From Theristus sp. LFF4_11 (Eukaryota; Nematoda; Chromadorea; Monhysterida; Xyalidae), in NCBI GenBank assembly GCA_030248135.1, contig JASANC010000508.1, positions 62,001-126,000 of the forward strand: 64,000 nucleotides of DNA, given 5' to 3'. A model generated the notes under the pieces. That model worked only from the letters and a program-made list of their open reading frames with translations. It made no database searches and was not told the origin of the DNA. A program made the translations under genes and the position numbers. Of this stretch, positions 23,101 to 34,215 are shown in pieces; the stretch's first letter is position 1, and every line of letters starts with the position of its first letter.

Positions 23101-25096
23101 TCTTGAAGAAAACTGTTTCGAGAACAAAGCCTTTCGGTCTTCTAGATTTTTTAAACTTTTAACTGGCACTTACCACAACACAAACACTTTTCACACAGAC
23201 AACGTCTCATTGGGTGCGGGGTCAACTTCGGCCCACGCATTTCCGGCCCACGCATTAGCGTCCCGACATTTCCGGCCCACCCATTACCGGCCCACGTATT
23301 ACCGTCCCACCCATTACCGGCCCGAACATTTCCGGCCCACTCATTTCCGGCCCACTCATTTCCGGCCCGCCCATTACCGGCCCAGCCCAATAATCATCTT
23401 TCTGCGCTGTATTTCGCCACGGACAACGAAAATGAACTGAAACCGCACTCTAAATTGTACTCCCTGCTCACCGACATGCTTTTAACAAAAATACTTAATT
23501 TTTTTATTTCAGTTTTCGTTTTCGTATCGCTTCTATTTGTTCATGACATTGGAACAAATGCTTCAGTTTGAATTTCGTCGATGATTCAGTTGATGTGTTT
23601 TTATTTATTGCTTTGTTCCGATTGATTTTGCACATTCAATTTCAATAACAACAACATGTCTGATAGGTCGACAAAAATAGGAGCTTTCTCAAACCGAATT
23701 GACGCGCTGAGTTCGAATTTTGCACTGGACACAGAGCCAAATTCAATCATTTTAATTCTTAAAATTAGCAAAAACTCATGAAAATTGCCCCTCTAACCAA
23801 ATTTGGACATGTGGATCCACAACCAGGTCGTGTTTCCTAATCCTAATCATTCCTAATCCTAAACCTAATCCTAAGCCAAGCCTTTTTGATAAGGTGAAAA
23901 TGATCAATTTAGTTTTTGCATTTTTTCATGATGCATCACGAAAAAATCCGAATGAAAAAAAGAATTAAAAAATCGAACCCTAAGTTCAAAGTGTAACCGC
24001 CTAATCAATGTGAGTTTCTTGATGAAATATAGCAGTGGGTGGCGGTTGAAGTCACTGGAAGCAAATTATTGGGCTGGGCCGGTAATGGGTGGGCCGGAAA
24101 TGAGTGGGCCGGAAATGCGTGGGACGCAGATGAACGGGGCCGGTAATGGGTGGGCCGGAAATGAGTGGGCCGGAAATGTTGGGCCGGAAATTCGTGGGCC
24201 GGAAATAACGGGACGCAAATGAACGCACGCCCGACTGATCAATACAAACTGTCTGAACAATATTTGTCAACATTAACCAACGTTGGTCAGCGTTTGTCTT
24301 TTTAGGCTACAGTTGGCGTTAAATGTCGACGGCCAGGTGAAACAGGTTGGATCCGATGTCACCGCGCTTGGCGAACAGGTGAAGTACTTGTTTGAAAACC
24401 GTGTACTTTGGTCGACATGTGTTTTGCAGTGTAATATTGCCACTTTCATGGGCAGCTGTGGCGCACCAGCTTGGAAAGTAGGTGAAAGCACTGAAATGGT
24501 TCGTGTTGAAAAGGGGCGCAAAAATACAGCTAACGTGCAGCCTGGTTGACATGAAAGTAGTACAACTCCAGCTTTTCGTGGTGACTGCAAAGAAATTTTT
24601 CACTAAAACTTATTCATTGGTCGGTGGAACTCAAATGACGCCAATCAGGTCGTTGTGACCAAATTCAATTATCAGACGTTTTTTGCCGTTCAGGTTCGAG
24701 CTTTGTTGGCCGATCGCGAGGAGTCACCAGACATCAGTTCAACACAACAAGCAATGACCATATTGCAGCAGCACATCAACACGCTGCAGTGGATCGATCA
24801 ACAGACCGGTTGGTTTGCTGGTGATCGGCAGTGGTGAATTCCGTAGGCGCTGCGGTGCATTTGAGAGGTGTGAATGAGCGCTGATTGATCTGCCGCGATA
24901 ACTCGCATATTTTTCGTCAATGACTTTTTGTTTGCCGCAACCGCAACTCGCTGATTTGCCAAATTTGGTTTACTTGAACGTTGGAGTTGCATTCTGTTTT
25001 TGCATTGCAGAAAAACTGCGCGCACAAACTGACGCTGCTAATGAAGCGGTTCACCAACAAAAGCAAGATGTTGAGCGGAGAGTGTTGCATGGATAA
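17153..25096 (+). CDS. Nup62: Nup62/Nsp1-type FG nucleoporin
   Basis: Central-channel nuclear pore protein. Predicted exons: 17153-17418, 17701-17783, 18066-18230, 18684-18782, 18902-19793 (split by a MITE at 19005-19762), 19920-19988, 20286-20452, 20664-20839, 21206-21436, 21737-21874, 22132-22232, about 22384-22617, 22892-23094, 24306-24378, 24694-24808, 25011-25096. FG-region exons are mostly phase 1 and encode Thr/Ala/Gly-rich stretches with FG motifs (LLFGS, FTFGG, FLFGG, FNFGS). The C-terminal coiled coil is the Nsp1_C domain: LTFGELEDRLARHVFDLEDQ, INAWDRVL, LDFVEQQQTELD, then LQWIDQQTG near the end, as in animal Nup62, which assembles with Nup54 and Nup58. The exon ending 20839 has a GC instead of GT donor. 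The start MFGAQQP and the exon 22384 boundary are the least certain. Confidence 0.85.
19005..19762. mobile_element. MITE inserted in a coding exon of Nup62
   Basis: Ends TAGAGATGT / ACATCTCTA with GGCACACA duplicated at 18997-19004 and 19763-19770. Length 758 bp with A/T homopolymer blocks near both ends, the same architecture as the TAGGGTTG family but different termini. Without it the exon reads ILFGTQQQSQNTT straight through, so the insertion is in coding sequence. Confidence 0.92.
23220..23390. repeat. TTTCCGGCCCAC(T/G)CA minisatellite in a Nup62 intron
   Basis: About ten 16-17 bp units of the form CATTTCCGGCCCACTCATT. The inverted version lies at 24065-24225 in the same intron, as if the two were the ends of one element of about 1 kb. 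Confidence 0.8.
23655..23905. repeat. Partial copy of the tRNA-headed repeat body
   Basis: Shares GGTCGACAAAAATA, GACGCGCTGAGTTCGAAT, CCTAATCCTAA-type tracts and AAGCCAAGCCTTTT with the repeats at 10136 and 13162. It lacks the tRNA-like head. Confidence 0.65.
24065..24225. repeat. Inverted partner of the GGCCGGAAATG minisatellite
   Basis: Units GTGGGCCGGAAATGAG and variants, in inverse orientation to 23220-23390. Related units are found at 44733-44800 in an IR gene intron. Confidence 0.8.
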
Positions 25097-25447
25097 TTCG
25101 TGTTGAATTTTTCGCTTCTTTGGTAGCTTTTCCATTTCCATTCAATTTTTGAAAATCTTCGGGTTTGCAAGTTTTGTGTGCTCTTCTTTACTTTGGCGTT
25201 TTTATATGTTTGTGTTTTTTTTGTTCCCGGTTGGTTCTTTGCTTGATTGATTTTCTGAGTAAAATTGGTTATCTTCGGAGGGAAATTGGCTGTGATGCTG
25301 GTTTTACATACGGGTTGCACATTTGACCCTGCATATTTTCACAAATGTGATGCTTTTTTCATGCTCAGTTTTTCGAAAGGTTCATTGTTGACGCTGAAAG
25401 TTTTCAGGAAGAACACTTTTTCGATGGTTGTTTTGTGCTCATCAAAC

Positions 25448-27282
25448 ATGGCCGACATTCCGCCGAATCATTCGATTTACATCAACAATTTGAACGAGAA
25501 AGTCAAGAAGGAAGGTGAGAAATCGTGGCTGCCAGGCTGGCGATTGGGTTTTTTGACTCTAGAAGTGAAGTAGCAGATTGTTTAGCTTCACAAAACCTGT
25601 GCTTATTGTTTTGTTCTAAAAGTTTTCCAGTACTAATTCAGTTTCGGGATGCGATGCTTGCCAATTTGCGCTGTGTTTTCAGAGCTGAAGAAGTCGCTGT
25701 ATGCGATATTCTCGCAGTTTGGCCAGATCCTGGACATCATCGCGTTGAAGACGCTCAAGATGCGTGGCCAAGCGTTCGTCATATTCAAGGAGATCAGCTC
25801 CGCCACAAACGCACTGCGCTCGATGCAGGGATTCCCGTTCTACGATAAGCCGATGGTAATGGCGCCTTTTTATCTCATTCAGATTTTCTGAAACAAAATG
25901 CAGATGCAGCCAATTGAGTTTGAAAAACGGAATGCGCGCGAACGAAACAAACCCTTGTTTTTTTGTCAAACGGGACCGAAGAACTCGTACTGATGCTGAT
26001 CCGTGGTACAACCACGCAACACACACCGTCGCACTTAAAGATTCGATGGATTGTGTAACGAGAGCACACATGAAAAGATGCATCAATGTGATAGTCACGT
26101 GCCTGTATTTCGTTTGCAGCGTATCCAGTACGCGAAGAGTGACTCCGACATGATCGCGAAAATCAAGGGCACTTTCGTGGAGCGCCCCAAGCGACCGGAG
26201 AAGGCCAAAAAGCAACTGGCGAGCGAGTCGAAGAAAGAGCGAAAGCGACGTCTCGAGGCGCAGAAAGTCGCCGCCACGCCCACACCCGCGGTCAGGGGTT
26301 CTCATAGTTTTTAGATTTTTTTTATTTATTGTTTATTTATTGTTTCATTTCATTCAAACGGATATGAAACTGCGAACATGGTAGCAAGGTGCGCTTGTGA
26401 GACTGGTCGAGACTGGAAAATAGTAGTATGCGAAATAAAACCGTTTTTTACTAACCCTACTCTTGACACAAGCAAGAAACCTCAAAACACCGTTGCAGGC
26501 TCTTGCCCCATTGCCCCCAGACGCCGATAAAGCGCCACCGAATAAGATTCTCTTCTGCACGAATCTACCGGAAGAAACGACAGAGCAAATGTTGCAGATG
26601 TTGTTTGCGCAGTACGTTTATCATGCTTTTCACATTATACTTACGTCAACTTGCCGCCTGACTGCATGTGCAAATAACTTTCGCGCGTACTGAACAACTT
26701 TGTGTTCCTTCAAAAATTGTTTCTCGTCTTTTTGCTGCAATATAAACTCGTGAGAATGTTTCGACTATTCTGAATAAGGTTTCTGCTGAGTAACGTGTAA
26801 CAGTGAGTACTGTGTGTTTGTCTGAACCTGACACTCTTTTTCGTAGAATAAAGAGCTCGCGAAAAAAGAAAAAAAACGGGATCTAAATTGCCAGAAAACA
26901 TTTAACCATCACAAATTGGGTGTTTGATTTCAGCAAACAAACCATGCGCTGTTCTTACTGTAATTCAGAGTTTCGATGCTCTTGTATTGTGCGAAAAAAG
27001 TGCCAGGTTTGAACGAACACGAAGTAAGCGTGCAAATAAATATGTAGTCTTCTATTCGGCCGTATTGAGAAACCCGTACATCCAAAGAATCCATCAATCG
27101 GCCACTAATTTTGCGTCCGCAGGTTCCCGGGCCTGAAGGAAGTGCGTCTAGTGCCGGGACGTCACGACATCGCGTTCGTTGAGTTCGAGGACGAGATGCA
27201 GTCGGCGACCGCGCGCAACGCCCTGCAGAACTTTAAGATCTCGCCGACGCACTCGATGCGTGTCTCGTTTGCAAAAAAATAA
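25448..27282 (+). CDS. U1A/U2B''-type snRNP protein (SNF family), two RRMs
   Basis: Spliceosomal U1/U2 snRNA stem-loop binding protein. Exons: 25448-25514, 25683-25855, 26120-26290, 26499-26611, 27123-27282. All introns are GT-AG and in phase. RRM1 has RNP2-like [13 protein letters not shown], where the family contacts RNA, and RNP1-like RGQAFVIF, then [15 protein letters not shown] basic linker ([20 protein letters not shown]) precedes RRM2 with [37 protein letters not shown] and the usual end MRVSFAKK. The start ATG is followed by [13 protein letters not shown], as in family members. One gene may serve both U1 and U2 as in fly Snf, or it is one of two paralogues; the sequence does not decide. 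Confidence 0.93.
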
Positions 27283-28106
27283 CTGCTAATTCAGTGCTTT
27301 TTTTGTGTTTTGTTCCGGCATTTTATCGTTGGTGATTCTTTTTGATGGTTGCCGTATAAAAGTGCTGGTCTGCGTAGCGTGCACTCTCTCCAAAACAGTG
27401 ATGTTGCACTTGCACATAAGCATCTTCTGCGCTCCCGTGTTGCTGAGCAACATGACTGTGTTATACCGGAGTGCACTGTTCTGTCATCAGACAAGGACTT
27501 TTTTTATCAATCAGCACGTTTGTTCGAATAGTTTTGTTTCACCGAAACTGCGGCATCTGAATGTGTTTGCTACTGATTGTATTATTAATGGTGTTCCTGC
27601 TTTTTTATGACCCGATCTTGGTGGTCACCGTCTTCTGCCGAAAACAGCACGCTGATTGGTTGGTTCATTTATAACAACCAATCAGTGCGACTAATTCTAA
27701 AGTTGGAAACGAATTATGTTGGAAACTTTCAAATAAGGTTGGCATTATTGAGTGACGCGTGCTGTTTTACAATTTGGTTTGTCTTAGTTCTTAGCTTTTT
27801 GTTCTAGTTTTCTTCGATTATTGTTTTCTTGGAACATGTGTACTATATACAGCAAACTGGTATTATTTTCTAATGCGTTCTCGTCGTTTGTGTGTACGTT
27901 GAAGTTGGTTTCTTGTTTGTGTGAAAGTGGTTCGTTGTTTTCCGTTTGTTGTTACAAATTGAGTTAAATCGGATGATAAACAAAAGCTTGTTGAGGTTTT
28001 GACGAGTTTTCATGGTCAGTTAACCATTCGTAATTCGAGGAATGTATTGAAAATGAATAATAAAGTCTCTTGCTCATGCAGGATTTTCTTACTTTGTGTT
28101 TTAAGC
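27283..28106. other. Intergenic region between snRNP gene and HSCB
   Basis: T-rich, no supported exon. It probably holds the snRNP 3' UTR and the HSCB promoter. Confidence 0.6.
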
Positions 28107-29633
28107 ATGAAAAAAGCGTTGAAAGCATCCGCAACAACCGCTGAGCCATGTTTCACACGGTGGCTCCGCAATGGAGCGACAGTGTCAGGGTGAGTGACTG
28201 AGGGTGTTTAGTGAAAATGAAAAGTCATTACCATGCACTGTTGTAAACTTGTGGTGTCGAACAAACGCATTGGCATCAATCAGTGGTTTGTGAAGCGGTG
28301 GATGTTCGGATTAATTGGGCAAGCGTTTTTTGGCGCTCTTGGCGGCACGTTTTATTACAACCAGCAACCGGTTGTATTTTGCAAATTTCACTTCGGCCGC
28401 CAAGCCCCATGAAACCACTGGTTTTAATGAGACCCGCCCTTTTTCAGATCAGTTTTCAACGACCGAATAATCAGACGGGCCTCATCAAACCACAGAACTT
28501 CGGACTCCCACCATCGAGTGGTGCCAATTGCCCCAATAAAGTTTCCACAACCGACGAAAAAGTTCTGCACCCAACCGGGTTTGCCCGAAAATAAACAGTC
28601 TGAAACGCTGCAGTGCTGGCGGTGTGAAGAGCAGCTGGACTGTTCAGTTAGTTTGATTTGATTTCGGCTGGATCACATGTCCCAACTTTTGCCAATTGTA
28701 ATTTTTACCTTGATTTGGCTCATTCGTTGTACTTTTTTTGTCGCGCCTGCATTAGATTAACATCAGATCAGGCCTGTCAGTCATACCCCAAACCTTTGCG
28801 GGTGCTTCGGCACCAAGGTACCCCATATGGACGCACTATTCCAATTATTGGTCAGAATCAACACCTACTGTAGGTCAGTCGACAGCGATTTTTTTGTCCA
28901 GCATGCAGCGTGATTCAACCGCCGGTCAATTGCGTGAATTATTTTGAATTTTTCGACCATCCAATTTCGTTTGATGTCGACTTGGACTCGCTACAGCAGA
29001 GCTACAGGGAGATCGTACGTGAGCTGCATCCCGACCGGTTTGCGACCAGCACTGAGGTGAGACAAATGATGGCTGTTTGCCTTTTGACACGCATTTTCGT
29101 GGTCATGCACAACACACACGAGCATGCACGATAATCGCGTTTGCATGCACACACACTGGCACAAGTGGCAACCATTACACAGTGTTGTGCGTTTGTGAGT
29201 GTGACGTGTGCAGCGCCAGTGAGTGCGTACGAAGGGCTTTGTTGTCGCTGTTTTGCAGACGGAACGCCTCTACTCGGATCAACAGTCATCGCTGATCAAC
29301 GCCGCCTATCGTGTTCTGTGTCGCCCGCTGCAAAGGGCCGAGTATCTGCTCGAATTGCACGGCCAACCGATCGGCGAACACGAGCACGTCGAGGACGCCG
29401 AGTTCTTGATGGAAATGCTTGAGCTGAACGAGTTGGTCGTCGAGTTGACCGACGACACAGAGCAGTTGCGGCGCATCTCGCAAGAAACCAACGAGAAAAT
29501 GGACCACTGTGTCCGCCGAATGTCGAAAGCGTTCGCCCGGCGCGACTTTGCACAAATGAAGGATGTCGCCGTTCGAATGCGCTATTTCGACCGTATTGTG
29601 CGAAATGTGAATCGCCAGCTTGGATTTGGCTGA
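28107..29633 (+). CDS. HSCB: HSCB: mitochondrial J-domain co-chaperone for Fe-S cluster assembly
   Basis: Co-chaperone that brings the scaffold ISCU to mitochondrial Hsp70 for Fe-S cluster transfer. Predicted exons: 28107-28189, 28448-28646, 28886-29056, 29259-29633; phases fit and introns are GT-AG. The N-terminus (MKKALKASATTAEPCFTRWL, then DRIIRRASSN) is basic, as expected of a mitochondrial presequence. The two halves of the metazoan tetracysteine zinc motif are on separate exons: CWRC (28614-28625) and FFCPAC (28889-28906). The J-domain carries the invariant HPD in ELHPDRF. The C-terminal HscB domain includes YLLELHGQPI, EFLMEMLELNE and FAQMKDVAVRMRYFDRI, which in the family bind ISCU. 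Exons 3 and 4 are certain; the start and exon 1 are inferred from phase. Confidence 0.88.
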
Positions 29634-30410
29634 TTGGATTTGTGTGTTGTTTCGGTTGCTGCTGCTGTTGTTGTTGTTGTTTTTCAATGGTACCGCCACC
29701 ATGAGAAGAGTGGAGAGCGTAAACGTGTCCCACTCCCACATCAATGCAGCCTCAACCTTGTAGCATCGTGCATTCTCATGACCTGCGCTGATTGGCCTTA
29801 TTTGAGTTGACTGTTTTGATTGATTGAATTTGAGGTATGATGAAGCTTGTTTTGTAAGCTGAGCTGCTTTTAAATGCTGTCAAGCAGCTGTTAAGCCGAA
29901 TTGTTTGACTTAACGCAGTATATGTTGTAAAACGATGTTTTTTGCTATCAATTTTTACTATGGATGATTGTGGCAATTATACCGGTGGGTTGCCTTTTCG
30001 AATATAAATTCCAGTTGTTCAGCTAATCAGCGCCATTGATTGGAGTCAGCTGACGCAAACAACCATTTTTTGCGTCAGCCCCTATAACTTTTGCGTCAAT
30101 TGACGCACAATTTTGCGTCAAAAAACACGTGTTTATAAGTTTTCGTACGTTTATGTTGATTTCACCTTGATTCGATAATTTTGCCGTTCAACTATGTGTT
30201 TGTTAAAAAACCAATGATAAAAATGTGAAGACTGACGGCAAATGTTTGCTAAAATTGACTCAGTTCTCCGTTTCACGCGGGTTGTACTATTGGTATTAAG
30301 ATGGTCACACGTTTTTATGTCAGCATTTTATCGATCAGTTAATTTTGATCGTTGTCTCGAAATTCTGATTTTTGTCTTGTAGTGGTTGAGCAAATGAGGG
30401 TGTTAAAGTG
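29634..30410. other. Intergenic region downstream of HSCB
   Basis: Short GCT/GTT trinucleotide tract near 29660. Around 30096 there is the perfect palindrome TGCGTCAATTGACGCA with further TTGCGTCA copies; the same palindrome recurs at about 34520, on the far side of the TTAA elements. No gene seen. Confidence 0.6.
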
Positions 30411-32175
30411 TTAAGGCCCATTCATGCAAGCGCGCGCTGAAGCGCGCTGACGCGCGCTGACCAGCTTCATCATGAATGAAGAAATGAAGCTGCGTCAGCC
30501 GCTGCGGCTTTTTAGGTTTTTTGCCCATTCACGAACGCGCGCGCTGAAGCGCGCTGACGCGCTTCATCATGAATGATGAAGCGGCCTGAAGTGAAGCTGC
30601 GTCAGCCGCTGCGGCTTTTTAGGTTTTTTGTCCATTCACGAACGCGCGCGCTGAAGCGCGCTGAAGCGCGCTGACCAGCTTCATCATGAATGAAGAAATG
30701 AAGCTGCGTCAGCCGCTGCGGCTTTTGATGTCCGGACCCCAAATGCCGCAGCGGCTTGTCTGAAAAATGAAACGTATTTGCATAATTTCTGCGCTTTCAA
30801 TTGTGATAGATGCAGACCAAAAAGGGAATGAATTTAATTGTGGTAAAATTAAATTAATTGAGGAATACAGTAAGTTTTATTGTGCTGCGTTTGTGAAAGA
30901 AACCAACAGATAAAAACGAAAAAAAAGGGCTAAGACGGGTTTCGAACTTTGGCCTGTGTGCTGACAGGCACAACATGTTACCACTGCACTATAGTAGTTG
31001 ACGGGTGGGAACCTCTCTAGGTGTTTGTTCATTAAATGTCGTTCAGTTTTATCGTTTTGTGCTGTTGTCTGTGTTGTCTCCGTACGTGCTGTTTAGTACA
31101 CACTATATACCGCTTCGATTCGTTGTTTTCGCCGTTTCAGTGAATGTTTTGATCTTTTGATTTGTGCAACATTCACTAATCATGTGCTGCCGTTGAGGAA
31201 ACTTTTTTTGCAATGCTCTACACCGTGGCAAGGCTAAAAAAGGAAAAAGGTTTCACGCCAAACCGCAGTTGAAGAAAACAATCACTTCACATCACGGTGT
31301 GGGGTACCGATGTGCGCCGCAGCCCTCAAAACCGGTGTGCAGGCCGCAAGAAATTTATGCGGCGGCACTGTTTCGACACGGGTTTGAGGGCTGTGCACCA
31401 CTTTGAGGGCTGTGCACCACTTTGAGGGCTGTGCACCACTTTGAGGGCTGTGCACCATTTGCAAACAACGTGAAAGCAAATTGCATCCTAGAATGTTCAG
31501 TCAAAATGCAGAAATCGTACAAAATTGTTCATAAAAAACTGTATTTTGCGGTGTAGCTTTCAAAGTTTTTCTTCACTTCGAAAGTCCATTTCACAATTTT
31601 TCAATAAATATGCGCCTAAGATCAGAAAACTTTTGGTGTGAAACAATAAAAAACAGTACAAAAAAGCAAAAAAAAAACATAAATTTCTTGCACTATTTTT
31701 GCTTTGTTGAGTATTCGTATTCTCACTGTCACACTTATTTTGAGACCAATTACGCTATACAATACTGTTCAGAATCTGTCAGAAAAGTACTAAATGATTT
31801 AACAAAAAAGTCTTGCAACATTTGTGAAAGATTGTCACTGACAGCAACAATCAGCGATTTTGCACACACAAATTTGATGTCCGGACATCAAATGCCGCAG
31901 CGGCTGACGCAGCTTCATTTCATCATTCATGATAGCGCACTTCAGCGCGCGTCAGCGCGCTTCAGCGCGCGCGTTCGTGAATGGGCAAAAAACCTAAAAA
32001 GCCGCAGCGGCTGACGCAGCTTCATTTCTTCATTCACGATGAAGCTGGTCAGCGCGCGCGTCCGTGAATGCGCATGTGCTCCAAAACTGAAGCACGCTGA
32101 AGCGCGCTGTTTTTTTGCTTCGTGAATGTGTAGCAAAGTGAAGCGCGTCAGCGCGCCGCGCTTCAACCTCCTGAG
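30411..32175. mobile_element. TTAA-bounded GC-palindromic element, copy 1
   Basis: Starts TTAA-GGCCCATTCATGCAAG. Both ends are long inverted regions of about 330 bp built from GCGCGCTGAAGCGCGC motifs and GCAGCGGCTGACGCAG blocks. The right end abuts copy 2 at 32180. The interior (30770-31870) has a tRNA-like segment at 30929-31014 (minus strand), four tandem CTTTGAGGGCTGTGCACCA units at 31384-31458 and no gene. It is non-autonomous; TTAA flanks suggest piggyBac-type mobilisation, which is inference. Confidence 0.7.
30929..31014 (-). repeat. tRNA-like segment inside TTAA element
   Basis: On the minus strand: A-box-like TATAGTGCAGTGGTAAC, an anticodon-like arm TGTGCCTGTCAGCACA (GTC in the loop) and B-box-like AGTTCGAAACCC. 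The acceptor arms do not pair, so it is a tRNA-derived relic. It is repeated at about 32668-32756. Confidence 0.55.
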
Positions 32176-32179
32176 GGAA

Positions 32180-34073
32180 GGCCCATTCATGCAAGCGCGC
32201 GCTGAAGCGCGCTGACGCGCGCGGACCAGCATGATGATGCCGGCAGAATTGAAGCTGCGTCAGCCGCTGCGGCTTTTTAGGTTTTTTGCCCATTCACGAA
32301 CCGCGCGCTGAAGCGCGCTGACGCGCTTCTCTGATGATGAAGCGGCCTGAAGTGAGCTGCGTCAGCCGCTGCGGCTTTTTAGGTTTTTTGTCCTTCACGA
32401 ACCGCGCGCTGAAGCGCGCTGACAGCTTCATCATGAATGAAGAAATGAAGCTGCGTCAGCCGCTGCGGCTTTTGATGTCCGGACCCCAAATGCCGCAGCG
32501 GTTGTCTGAAATGAAACGTATTTGCATAATTTTGCGTTTCAATTGTGATAGATGCAGACCAAAAAGGGAATGAATTTAATTGTGGTAAAATTAAATTAAT
32601 TGAGGATACAGTAAGTTTTATTGTGTGGTTTGTGAAAGAAACCAACAGATAAAAACGATAAAAACAACTGGGCTAAGACGGGTTTCGAACTTTGGCCTCT
32701 GTGCTGACAGGCACAACATGTTACCACTGCACTATAGTAGTTGACAGGTGGGAACCTCTCTAGGTGTTTGTTCATTAAATGTCGTTCAATTTTATCGTTT
32801 TGTGCTGTTGTCTGTGTTGTCTCCGTACGTGCTGTTTAGTACACACTATATACCGCTTCGATTCGTTGTTTTCGCCGTTTCAGTGAATGTTTTGATCTTT
32901 TGATTTGTGCAACATTCACTAATCATGTGCTGCCGTTGAGGAAACTTTTTTTGCAATGCTCTACACCGTGGCAAGGCTAAAAAGGAAAAAGGTTTCACGC
33001 CAAACCGCAGTTGAAGAAAACAATTACTTCACATCACGGTGTGGGGCCGCAAGAAATTTATGCGGCGGCACTGTTTCGACACGGGTTTGAGGGCTGTACA
33101 CCACTTTGAGGGCTGTGCACCACTTTGAGGGCTGTGCACCATTTTGAGTTGAGGACTATGCACCATTTGCAAGCAACGTGCAAGCAAATTGCATCCTAGA
33201 ATGTTTAGTCAAAATGCAGAAATTGTACAAAATTGTTCATAAAAACTGTATTTTGCGGTGTAGCTTTCAAAGTTTTTCTTTACTTCGAAAGTCCATTTCA
33301 CAATTTTTCAATAAATATGCGCCTAAGATCAGAAAACTTTTGGTGTGAAACCATAAAAACAGTACAAAAAAGCATTCTGAATGAATTTGGCCCTTTTTGC
33401 AGTTTGCAAGCCAGCCAACCAACAACAAGCAAAACTAGCAAAGCTTGTTCTTGCGGGCTGCACACCGGTTTTAAGGGCTGCGCAAATCAGTACCCCACTC
33501 CCACACCGTCGCACGGGTACAGTTCACATAAATTTCACATAAATTTCTTGCACTACTTTTATGCTTTGTTGAGTATTCGTATTCTCACTGTCACACTTAT
33601 TTTGAGACTAATTACGCTATACAATACTGTTCAGAATCTGTCAGAAAAGTACTAAATGATTTAACAAAAAAGTCTTGCAACATTTGTGAAAGATTGTCAC
33701 TGACAGCAACAATCAGCGATTTTGCACACACAAATTTGAGGTCCGGCCATCAAATGCCGCAGCGGCTGACGCAGCTTCATTTCATCATTCATGATAGCGC
33801 ACTTCAGCGCGCGTCAGCGCGCTTCAGCGCGCGCGTTCGTGAATGGGCAAAAAACCTAAAAAGCCGCAGCGGCTGACGCAGCTTCATTTCTTCATTCACG
33901 ATGAAGCTGGTCAGCGCGCTTCAGCGCGCGCGTCCGTGAATGCGCATGTGCTCCAAAACTGAAGCGCGCTGACGCACGCTGAAGCGCGCTGTTTTTTTGC
34001 TTCGTGAATGTGTAGCAAAGTGAAGCGCGTCAGCGCGCTTCAGCGCGCTTCAACCTCCATGAATGGCGCTTAA
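32180..34073. mobile_element. TTAA-bounded GC-palindromic element, copy 2
   Basis: Same family, about 1.9 kb, ending CATGAATGGCGC-TTAA (34058-34073), the inverse of the left end GGCCCATTCATG. It has a segment of about 160 bp (33374-33530) lacking in copy 1, three instead of four CTTTGAGGGCTG units, and many 1-2 base losses in its left arm. The pair lies head-to-tail with a spacing of about 1765 bp. Confidence 0.7.
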
Positions 34074-34215
34074 GGAGGCCCAGTGCAACAGAAACTGTGC
34101 TCCGTGTGCCTGTAGGCGTTCAACGGTAACGAGCAGTCCTTTCAAACTTTGAGAGCTTCTTAAGAAAATGGTCCTTTTGTGATTCATTTTTTAGTGCCTG
34201 ATCGCAGGAAGGAAC

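Noticed and set aside
28233..28412. 59-residue frame with a hydrophobic stretch (GLIGQAFFGALGGTFYYNQ)
   Set aside because: It lies within the first HSCB intron as predicted from phase; no splice or family evidence.
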